Shown piece after piece: positions 36,574 to 43,536 of a stretch of DNA of 61,900 bases. A model generated the notes under the pieces. The model searched no databases. It had not been told where the DNA came from and saw only the letters and a program-made list of their open reading frames with translations. A program made the translations under genes and the position numbers. Every line of letters starts with the position of its first letter. The stretch's first letter is position 1. The stretch spans positions 1 to 61,900 of the forward strand of contig JAFZOK010000042.1 of NCBI GenBank assembly GCA_017550655.1, given 5' to 3'. Source of the stretch: Bacteroidales bacterium. GTDB lineage: Bacteria > Bacteroidota > Bacteroidia > Bacteroidales > UBA932.

Positions 36574-37986
36574 ATGAAAAGATTAATCCTTTTTTCAATG
36601 GCACTCCTCTCAGTTTCTGCACTTATGGCTCAGACTCTTGGAGAGAAACAACTTAAAGAGCTAAAAGACAGCTTTGTAAATGACAGTTATGCTAAAACAA
36701 TCCACAACATTGTAGTAGCAAACAAAGGCCTCAAAGGCCTGGCATACGATGCTTCAGTGGCTCAGAATGCAGATGACTTCTTCAAGTACAACACTGATGT
36801 TAAAGGAATTACAGACCAGAAGAGTTCCGGCCGCTGCTGGATGTTCACCTCAATGAACTTCCTCCGTCCTGCAGTTATGAAGAAATACAACATTAAGAGT
36901 TTTGATTTCTCACACAACTACAGCTTCTTCTGGGATATGCTGGAAAAGAGCAACCTCTTCCTGGAGGCAGTAATCAACACCGCCTCTAAACCGTTCGGAG
37001 AGAGAGCAGTAGACAACCTCTTCCAGAATCCTATCGGAGACGGCGGAGTGTGGAACCTCTTCCTGAATATTGGAGATAAATACGGCGTTGTTCCGGCAGA
37101 AATTATGCCTGAAACAGAGCACTCCAACAACACAAGCCAGATGAACGCTCTCCTTAAGGAGATACTCAGAAAAGGCGGCTATGAGGTCCGTGAACTCTAT
37201 GAGAAAATGAGGTATGAGAATTACAGCGGAGAGATGGGAGACTTCTATCAGAGAGCTCAGAAGATTAAGATGAGAACCCTTAAGGACGTTTACAGAGTTC
37301 TTGCAATCTGCCTTGGCGAACCACCTACAGAGTTTACCTGGAAGTTCAGAGATGCAGACGGAAAGGTACAGAGCGTAAAGACCACGCCTATAGAGTTTTA
37401 CAAAGGCATAGTTCCAGCAGATTACAATGCGGATGATTATGTGATGATAATGAACGACCCTACCCGCGAGTACTACAAAATTTATGAGATTGACCTGTAC
37501 CGCAACACATACGAGGGCGTTAACTGGAAATACCTCAACCTTCCTAACGAGGACATTAAAGAGGCAGCACTCGCTTCCATTAAGAACGGCGAGCCAATGT
37601 ATGCTTCCTGTGATGTTGGAAAACAGTCAAATACAGCATCCGGCGTAGGTTACCTTGATCCTGGAATGTATAATCTGGGACAACTCTTTGGAGTAGATCT
37701 CACAATGGATAAGAAGGCCAGAATCCTCACACGCCAGAGCGGCTCATCACACGCAATGCTTATAGTTGCCTGTGATACAGATGATAACGATATTCCAACC
37801 AAGTGGAAGTTTGAAAACAGCTGGGGCCCGAATGCCGGCAAGGGCGGTTACCTCATCTTCACAGACAAGTGGTTTGACGAATACATGTTCCGTATGGTAA
37901 TCAACCGCAAGTACCTGGGAAAGAAGGCCCTCAAAGCCCTCGGTCAGAAACCTGTAATGCTCCCTGCCTGGGACTACATGTTCTAA
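36574..37986 (+). CDS. exported C1B cysteine peptidase (aminopeptidase C/bleomycin hydrolase family)
   Basis: 470 residues with a signal peptide (MKRLILFSMALLSVSALMAQ). The papain-like catalytic set is complete: Gln82 and Cys88 in DQKSSGRCWMF, His in SGSSHAMLIV near 394 and Asn in KFENSWGP near 415. C1B enzymes form hexameric barrels that trim peptides; the exported form suggests periplasmic peptide scavenging. A second exported C1B gene lies at 55233-56435. It ends in the C-terminal region MLPAWDYMF, consistent with self-limiting C-terminal occlusion in this family. Confidence 0.9.
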   Translation: MKRLILFSMALLSVSALMAQTLGEKQLKELKDSFVNDSYAKTIHNIVVANKGLKGLAYDASVAQNADDFFKYNTDVKGITDQKSSGRCWMFTSMNFLRPAVMKKYNIKSFDFSHNYSFFWDMLEKSNLFLEAVINTASKPFGERAVDNLFQNPIGDGGVWNLFLNIGDKYGVVPAEIMPETEHSNNTSQMNALLKEILRKGGYEVRELYEKMRYENYSGEMGDFYQRAQKIKMRTLKDVYRVLAICLGEPPTEFTWKFRDADGKVQSVKTTPIEFYKGIVPADYNADDYVMIMNDPTREYYKIYEIDLYRNTYEGVNWKYLNLPNEDIKEAALASIKNGEPMYASCDVGKQSNTASGVGYLDPGMYNLGQLFGVDLTMDKKARILTRQSGSSHAMLIVACDTDDNDIPTKWKFENSWGPNAGKGGYLIFTDKWFDEYMFRMVINRKYLGKKALKALGQKPVMLPAWDYMF

Positions 37987-38044
37987 CCATCCGCTCGGAG
38001 TTGCACGCCAACTCCCGGCCACACAGCTCGTTATACGCACAAAG

Positions 38045-38071
38045 GGATGGCTATTTTTAGCCATCCTTTTT
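38045..38071. terminator. terminator between convergent C1B peptidase and rRNA methyltransferase genes
   Basis: Stem GGATGGCTA / TAGCCATCC with loop TTTT and a TTTTT tail on the plus strand. The 105-nt gap also holds a smaller hairpin GAGTTG-CACGC-CAACTC near 37997. Confidence 0.85.
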
Positions 38072-38091
38072 CTTTAATCATTTTGAATTGC

Positions 38092-39918
38092 TTATTGAAT
38101 ACTTTTTCTAATTCTTCGTTCTTGCGGATAAAGATTGTTGCAACGGTTACCCAGGTTGTTGACAAACCCAAGGCCCAGACCCTTATAACAAAGCAAAACG
38201 TACCCCTGCTTCCAACTAGGATGCGGGGTTATGTTTTCTCTTGCCAGAAAACGCAGCGCCACTGCCCTATCTACCTCAGCAGCAGTAAACTGCAAAGAAG
38301 CCCTCAGCTCTTCAAACTTTATCTCAAAACCACAATTTCCCTCCGCGATAGTTTTATCTTTCATCCCCTCCTGCAGAGCATTTTGCAACTCCGTGCTCAG
38401 CGCAAAGTCTGCATCCGGTATCACTTTGCCCCCCTTCACCGTTCCCACTCTGCACCCTATCATCTTTACGTACGAGAAGGAAGAACCATTCGCGCAATCC
38501 TGTGACTTTCCGCTCTTTATAGGATTACTGTTTGCTGTTCCTTCAATAGCCTCAGCAATAGTTATCATCCTCTCCGCCACATCTGAAGGCATCATATAAA
38601 TAGTCTCTTCTGCCTTATTAAAGAAGAAAGACTTACTTTCCTCCCCAATCTCTCTATTCACACAATTCTCTCTATTATCCTTACTATCACAACCCTCTAC
38701 ATTCTTAAAATCCTCATTATTTCTCTGATTATCAATTATTTTAACCTTTAGTTCTCTAAAAGATTTTTGATTTTTGGAAGTTCTTTTTGAGATGCGGTTA
38801 TCTTTGGCGTTGTTGCAGTTGCCTTGAGCGCTGCCAACCGATGCGGCCGCGGAGCGCTTCCTCAGTACTGCAAAGAACTGCCCCTCTCCCATAACGCTGC
38901 CCAATGCAAACTGGTAACCGAAATCCAGCTTAAGCAATCCCGGCACTTCTGCAAGAACCTTATCTACAGGCACATACTCTGCACCAAGTTCCTCTATGAT
39001 GTAACGGACATTATCTGTATTTTCTTTGTGGTTGTATGTGCAGGTGGAGTAAACAAGAAGCCCACCCTCCTTAAGAGCCGGCCAAATATCAGAGATAATG
39101 GAACGCTGCCTTACGGCGCACTCCTCAACAGTTCGTAAACTCCAGTCATTCAGAGCATCAGAACTGCGCATAAACATTCCCTCTCCGGAGCAGGGAACAT
39201 CTGCAAGTATAACGTCAAAAAGCCCCTCCAAACGGCCAAGGTTCTTAGGATCTCTGTTGGTTGCAATTAAGCGTGAAACACCCCATTTTGCAAGGTTATC
39301 CGTAAGAGCAGGTATGCGCTTAGGAACCGCCTCATTTGAAAGAATAATGCGCCCTTCCTTTGCAAAGAGAGATAAAAGATGAGTGCTCTTTCCTCCGGGA
39401 GCCGCACATAAATCCAGCAGCACACCGCTCTCTCCCAAAGCGGAATCTATCTCATCTGCAATAAGGTACGGAAACATACTAGATGAATCCTGCACATAAT
39501 ACGCTCCCGCATGGAAGGAAGGATCCAGTGTAAAGTCCGGCCTCTCAGCCAGTTTGAACGCCCCCTTGCACCACAGCTCCACTGCACCATCCAACACCTC
39601 CAAAGCGCATTTTTCCTCAGAAACACTCTTTACATCAGCAACTGTCTTTTCATCAGAACTAGAACTTGATGAAAGAAAATTATTTATTGGAAATACTTTT
39701 TTAAAAGGATTAATCCTTATTGTGGGCGCAGGCTCAGTTGTCTGCAAACCATCCCCTTGCGAAGGCGCAGTGTTGCCAACTGATGCAGGCTCTCCTAACG
39801 CCCCTTGCAACTCGGAAGGCAGCCGCTCCGCCTCCGTCCCCTGCAACGCACAAAGCAGCCGCTCTGCCGCATCCTCAGGCAGAGACTCCCTTACAAGATT
39901 GCAGAAATCTGCATTCAT
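38092..39918 (-). CDS. RsmF/RsmB-type rRNA m5C methyltransferase (NOL1/NOP2/Sun family)
   Basis: 608 residues. The SAM domain carries DLCAAPGGKSTHL, DVPCSGEGMF (PCSGEG) and YSTCTYNHKEN, the two catalytic cysteines of m5C methyltransferases. The C-terminal ~150 residues (AERMITIAEAI... GCRVGTVKGGKVIPD... VDRAVALRFLARENI) look like the RsmF PUA-like tail. Two low-complexity stretches stand out: Ser-rich with acidic flank in the N-terminal part and an Asn/Lys/Ser-rich insert at about 375-430 between catalytic domain and tail. It overlaps the AraC gene by four bases. Confidence 0.9.
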   Translation of the reverse strand: MNADFCNLVRESLPEDAAERLLCALQGTEAERLPSELQGALGEPASVGNTAPSQGDGLQTTEPAPTIRINPFKKVFPINNFLSSSSSSDEKTVADVKSVSEEKCALEVLDGAVELWCKGAFKLAERPDFTLDPSFHAGAYYVQDSSSMFPYLIADEIDSALGESGVLLDLCAAPGGKSTHLLSLFAKEGRIILSNEAVPKRIPALTDNLAKWGVSRLIATNRDPKNLGRLEGLFDVILADVPCSGEGMFMRSSDALNDWSLRTVEECAVRQRSIISDIWPALKEGGLLVYSTCTYNHKENTDNVRYIIEELGAEYVPVDKVLAEVPGLLKLDFGYQFALGSVMGEGQFFAVLRKRSAAASVGSAQGNCNNAKDNRISKRTSKNQKSFRELKVKIIDNQRNNEDFKNVEGCDSKDNRENCVNREIGEESKSFFFNKAEETIYMMPSDVAERMITIAEAIEGTANSNPIKSGKSQDCANGSSFSYVKMIGCRVGTVKGGKVIPDADFALSTELQNALQEGMKDKTIAEGNCGFEIKFEELRASLQFTAAEVDRAVALRFLARENITPHPSWKQGYVLLCYKGLGLGFVNNLGNRCNNLYPQERRIRKSIQ

Positions 39919-40790
39919 CTGCTGCGGAATTTTTTTGGAGAAACACCCTCCATCCTGCTAAAGTACTTACCAAAGAAAGATTGGCTTGAAAAGCCCAACT
40001 CAAAGGCTATCTGCTTAATTGTAAGGTTAGTAGAAGAGAGCAAAGAACGGGCCTCCAGCATAACGTACTGGTCTATCCAGTAAGAGGCCGTCTTGCCGCT
40101 AAGTTCCTTTGTAAGCAGAGAAAGGTATTTTGTGGAAATGCAAAGCCGCTTGGCGTATGGCGCTATAGTCTTGTCTGTCTTGTAGTTATCCTTAACCAAC
40201 GCAAGAAAATCTCTAAAGAGGCGCTCCTTGCCGCTAAGAGCAACATCCGGTATATGGTTCTCATCCAGCATTCTATACGCCTCATACACAACAGCCATTG
40301 CAATGTGGCGTATAATCTCACGCCTGTAAGGAGTATCCTTCATCTCTGCCTTGCGGCTCAGAATATCTATGTACTCCTGCAAAACGGTTAGGTTGCTCTC
40401 CGTAAGATTGAGCACCGGATTACCCTTCAGATAGAGTATGAAGGTAAGATGGCTTATCTGCGGAAGCATCTCATTTGCAAAGCCTTTGGAGGCCAGAATG
40501 TAAAGGGCCCTGTAATCTTCACTCACGCTGTGCACGGTGAAAATCTGGTCCGGCATTATTACAAGAACCTGATTGCGTGAAATTTTGTGAAGGGTTAAAT
40601 CAATGGAGATTTCCAAGACACCGCTTAGGCAGACAACCACCACTCCCGCTCCGCAATGGAACGGTTTTCCGTGTTCGGTTTTGAGAATGGTTATCTCATT
40701 GCCAATGGCAAAGTCCTTCTCTACAAAGGAGATACCCTCAGAGCCGGATACGTCTTTTAGCTCAAGTCTTGGAATCTCATTTTTATACAT
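39915..40790 (-). CDS. AraC-family transcriptional regulator
   Basis: 291 residues. The N-terminal part is a cupin-like sensor (GAGVVVVCLSGVLEISIDLTL), the C-terminal ~100 residues hold two helix-turn-helix units (AKRLCISTKYLSLLTKELSG and IKQIAFELGFSSQSFFGKYFSRMEGVSPKKFR). The effector is unknown. It overlaps the SRPBCC gene by eight bases at its start and the rRNA methyltransferase by four at its end, so it is embedded in a dense operon with pyrE. Confidence 0.9.
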   Translation of the reverse strand: MYKNEIPRLELKDVSGSEGISFVEKDFAIGNEITILKTEHGKPFHCGAGVVVVCLSGVLEISIDLTLHKISRNQVLVIMPDQIFTVHSVSEDYRALYILASKGFANEMLPQISHLTFILYLKGNPVLNLTESNLTVLQEYIDILSRKAEMKDTPYRREIIRHIAMAVVYEAYRMLDENHIPDVALSGKERLFRDFLALVKDNYKTDKTIAPYAKRLCISTKYLSLLTKELSGKTASYWIDQYVMLEARSLLSSTNLTIKQIAFELGFSSQSFFGKYFSRMEGVSPKKFRSR

Positions 40791-41181
40791 AGGAACCCAG
40801 ATTATCAGAAATCTTATCTACCAATTCCTGTATCTTACGCCCCATCAGCTGTTTAGTAAAGAAGTTCATCTGAGCCTCAACAGCAATCTTCATCTTGCTT
40901 GCATTAACTCCGTTGTCTGCAAGGTTAAAAACAAGAGAGAAATCCATAGGAAACCCCTCCGGCTTCATCACCACTCTGGAGTAAGGTATGCGCTCTACTA
41001 CCTTAAGAGTGAGGTTCATACCGTTGTACTCACCAGATACGCTGTCCTTTGTAAGAACAACCTTATCTCTGTACTCCGCAGGGATTCTCTCCTTAAAGAG
41101 AGTCAGATCAGAGAAGTTGTTAAACAGCGCGTATGACGGCGCCTGAATATCAACCTCTTTGCCTTCAAAAGTCTCTAACAT
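40783..41181 (-). CDS. SRPBCC-family (START-like) protein
   Basis: 132 residues from the start at 41181 (MLETFEGKEV), one nt after the pyrE stop codon; an upstream Met would overlap pyrE. The sequence has the helix-grip pattern of polyketide-cyclase/START-like domains (IQAPSYALFNNFSDL at the N terminus, NKLNVEAQMN-like strands and a long C-terminal helix from about 110). These bind hydrophobic ligands in a deep pocket; the ligand is unknown. Confidence 0.75.
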   Translation of the reverse strand: MLETFEGKEVDIQAPSYALFNNFSDLTLFKERIPAEYRDKVVLTKDSVSGEYNGMNLTLKVVERIPYSRVVMKPEGFPMDFSLVFNLADNGVNASKMKIAVEAQMNFFTKQLMGRKIQELVDKISDNLGSYV

Positions 41182-41182
41182 A

Positions 41183-41824
41183 TTACACGCCAACGCCCTT
41201 CCAGGTAGAAGGATTCATCCTCCACTCCTTAAGGACCTCTAAATATTTCTTATCTATATAATTCTCATTTACAGCCTCTTCCAGCAAACTATCATACTGG
41301 CAGAGAGTGTGGAGCTCTATGTTTGCATACTCAAACTCCCTTCTTGAGAGAGGGAAGTTGTATGAGAAAATTGCAACCATTCCCAAGATAACGGCGTCTG
41401 CCTTACGCAAAGCGCTGCAGCAGGAGAGAGAACTTGCACCCGTGGAAATCAAATCCTCCACAACCACAACGCGAGTATTACGCTCAATTGTACCCTCAAC
41501 CTGAGACTGAGTGCCATGATCTTTTGGTTTAGGTCTGACGTAAACGAACGGTTTACCCAAAGCCTCTGCCACCATAACGCCCCACGCAATTGCACCGGTA
41601 GCAACGCCGGCAATCATATCAACATCCTTAAAATTATTCTTTATAACCTCCACAAAAGCCTCAGTAACACGCTTACGCTCAGCCGGATATGTGAGCAGTT
41701 TGCGGTTATCGCAATAAATTGGAGATTTCCATCCGGATGCCCAGGTAAAAGGATTTTCAGCATCCAGTTTAACAGCTTTTACACTAAGCAGCTGCTGTGC
41801 TATAATCTTTTCTACGTTTTCCAT
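41183..41824 (-). CDS. pyrE: orotate phosphoribosyltransferase
   Basis: 213 residues from the Met at 41824 (MENVEKIIAQ). An upstream Met at 41863 would add 13 residues but sits almost at the transcription start predicted from the -7 box at 41874-41881, so the inner start is preferred. The enzyme converts orotate and PRPP to OMP in pyrimidine synthesis. Motifs: FTWASGWKSPIYCDNRKLL (substrate loop) and VVVVEDLISTGASS (PRPP loop). Confidence 0.95.
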   Translation of the reverse strand: MENVEKIIAQQLLSVKAVKLDAENPFTWASGWKSPIYCDNRKLLTYPAERKRVTEAFVEVIKNNFKDVDMIAGVATGAIAWGVMVAEALGKPFVYVRPKPKDHGTQSQVEGTIERNTRVVVVEDLISTGASSLSCCSALRKADAVILGMVAIFSYNFPLSRREFEYANIELHTLCQYDSLLEEAVNENYIDKKYLEVLKEWRMNPSTWKGVGV

Positions 41825-41873
41825 AATTCCCACTATTCTAACGTCTAACTTTCTTTCTATCAATCAATCCTTA

Positions 41874-41881
41874 CAAAGATA
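41874..41881 (-). promoter_or_regulatory. -7 box for pyrE operon
   Basis: Reads TATCTTTG on the minus strand. The expected -33 TTG at 19-20 nt spacing is not evident. Confidence 0.5.
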
Positions 41882-41890
41882 AGAAATAGA

Positions 41891-41921
41891 TTGAACAATC
41901 TGCTCTTTTTAACTATTTTTG
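41891..41921 (+). promoter_or_regulatory. promoter of the Nudix gene
   Basis: TTG at 41891-41893, 20-nt spacer, TATTTTTG at 41914-41921. Transcription would start near 41928, downstream of the ATG at 41919, which supports the start codon at 41958. The 11-mer CTCCGCGATAG (41922-41932) directly follows the -7 box. Confidence 0.65.
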
Positions 41922-41957
41922 CTCCGCGATAGGTTCACTCACAGAACCTTTTTTAAA

Positions 41958-42575
41958 ATGCAGAGGATATACTTTAAAAACAGAACTCTCACTATATGCA
42001 CGGAAGAGGAACTTAACACTCTTCCACAAGACGTGATGCTGCTGCATCCCTCTGAAGGATACCAACTTTCAGAGATTCCATTTATGATGGAAAAGAACCC
42101 CTCCATCCGTAATCTTGTAATTGTGGCGGAAAACACGCCGGAGCAGGAACTCTTTAACCAGATTTTTGCAAAGGTGCACCAGATTAACGCCGGCGGAGGG
42201 CTTATAACCAACAACTTAGGAGACAGCCTTATGATTTACCGCAACGGCATCTGGGATCTTCCAAAAGGAAAGCAGGAGCCGGGAGAAGATATCATTGTAA
42301 CCGCACACAGAGAGGTCTTGGAGGAGGTAGGCATAGATGCAGAGCCTCTGGAGTTCATCTGCACCACCCACCACACCTACCGTCTTGAAGGAGAGCCCTT
42401 TGTAAAGAGCACCTCATGGTATCTGATGAAGGCGGAGGGAAGGCCTGAGGCCACCCCGCAAACAGAGGAGGGAATTGAAAAGTGCGAATGGGTTACGACC
42501 GATGACCTTGATTACCGTTTGGCCAACACCTACGGCTCCATCCTTGAGGTCTTCACCAAGGCCCAGAAATCCTAA
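41958..42575 (+). CDS. Nudix hydrolase
   Basis: 205 residues from the start at 41958 (MQRIYFKNRT). A perfect Nudix box GX5EX7REVXEEXGI runs from GKQEPGE to REVLEEVGI (about residues 110-132), preceded by WDLPKG. Nudix enzymes hydrolyse nucleoside diphosphates linked to another moiety. The 90-residue N-terminal region is beta-rich and specific to this Bacteroidetes group. Divergent from pyrE. Confidence 0.93.
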   Translation: MQRIYFKNRTLTICTEEELNTLPQDVMLLHPSEGYQLSEIPFMMEKNPSIRNLVIVAENTPEQELFNQIFAKVHQINAGGGLITNNLGDSLMIYRNGIWDLPKGKQEPGEDIIVTAHREVLEEVGIDAEPLEFICTTHHTYRLEGEPFVKSTSWYLMKAEGRPEATPQTEEGIEKCEWVTTDDLDYRLANTYGSILEVFTKAQKS

Positions 42576-42623
42576 CGCCCGCCCGCGTGCAGAATTTCCA
42601 ATCCCCACCCTCACGAAAAAGCT

Positions 42624-42731
42624 CGTGCAACGTAATCTGTTGTAAATCAATCAATTATCAACTTGCCTGGTATCGTTTTTATGGAGAGCCAATTGCCTAT
42701 ATGGCTGATTGTCAATGCTTAACGTTGCACG
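42624..42731. repeat. 108-bp terminal-inverted-repeat element, copy B
   Basis: Bounded by CGTGCAACGT and ACGTTGCACG (10-bp arms). Same length as copy A at 23729-23836, with TGCCTGGT at position 41-48 in both. It occupies half of the 217-nt gap between the convergent Nudix and lolA-like genes. A small hairpin CACGA-AAAAGC-TCGTG (42612-42627) overlaps its left end. Confidence 0.75.
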
Positions 42732-42792
42732 GCATAACAAACGAATAAAATATCCTGAGCGCAAACAGTCTAACGAAAATCAAATTGAAGGC

Positions 42793-43536
42793 TTAGCGAA
42801 GGTCCGTAATCTGGGCGTCTGGGTAGTTGGATGGAAGGAGCTGGTAATCTGAAACCTTGGCTGCATCTGGTTCAGAGGCAGAAGTAATGGCTATTGTGTA
42901 AGAATCCCCATTCTTCAGAGTAACGTCTATGCGTTCAACCTTCACGCTTTCAGCAGATCCCGCTGCACTCCCAGCGAACTTCACAGCAGAAGAGCCAACC
43001 GCACCCCCGGCAGACTTCACAGCAGAGCCGGCAGCGGACCTCACAACGTAAACGTCTGCGGTTTTGTAATAGGCTTTGCCCTTGGGCATTACGGTAATCA
43101 CGCTGCAGGTTTTGCCCCCTACCTTCTTCTCCACCGGCGCGGTAACATTTACCCCTTTTGCTGAGCGTGAGAGAATTGAGAAAGGATTCTCAGAGAGAGA
43201 AGCGGAGGTGCTCCTGCGTGGCTGAATTACAATCTCATTGTTCTTCTGATCATAATAAGAGATGAGAGAAGGCGTGTACTGAAACTCTGAAACTCCCTCA
43301 ATCTTAAGGTATCCCCGCTCCGGCAAAGCCACAATAAATCCCCTGCTTTGGTACTCCTTGCCCTTAACGGTTGTGGTCATCACAAAAGAGATTTTGCGGG
43401 CAGAAAAGATATAATCTGAGGCCTGTTGGAAAAGCTGCTGCCCCTTAGCATCCTCAGGATCAGCCGCAAAGGCGCTCTCCAAGATAACTATCGCGGAGAA
43501 AAAAGATAGTAATGCTAAAAGCAAAAGGCGTCTCAT
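42793..43536 (-). CDS. LolA-like outer membrane lipoprotein carrier protein
   Basis: 247 residues with a signal peptide (MRRLLLLALLSFFSAIVILESAFA). The LolA-like concave beta sheet pattern is seen in FVMTTTVKGKEYQSRGFIVALPERGYLKIEG, FNPFSILSR-like segments and the C-terminal DGDSYTIAITS strand. Residues ~165-200 are an Ala/Ser/Gly-rich insertion (AAGSAVKSAGGAVGSSAVK) with repeated DNA, not typical of the family. LolA shuttles lipoproteins across the periplasm. It overlaps ftsK by four bases. Confidence 0.8.
   Translation of the reverse strand: MRRLLLLALLSFFSAIVILESAFAADPEDAKGQQLFQQASDYIFSARKISFVMTTTVKGKEYQSRGFIVALPERGYLKIEGVSEFQYTPSLISYYDQKNNEIVIQPRRSTSASLSENPFSILSRSAKGVNVTAPVEKKVGGKTCSVITVMPKGKAYYKTADVYVVRSAAGSAVKSAGGAVGSSAVKFAGSAAGSAESVKVERIDVTLKNGDSYTIAITSASEPDAAKVSDYQLLPSNYPDAQITDLR

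Noticed and set aside
39554-39961. Plus-strand frame opposite the rRNA methyltransferase start
   Set aside because: Shadow of the low-complexity N-terminal region of the methyltransferase gene.
41919-41957. Upstream start for the Nudix gene
   Set aside because: The ATG at 41919 overlaps the -7 box; the predicted transcript begins after it, so 41958 was used.
42624-42731. dif/XerCD recombination site near ftsK
   Set aside because: The 108-bp element has much longer spacing than a dif site and a second copy far away; no 28-bp XerC/D-like core was found.
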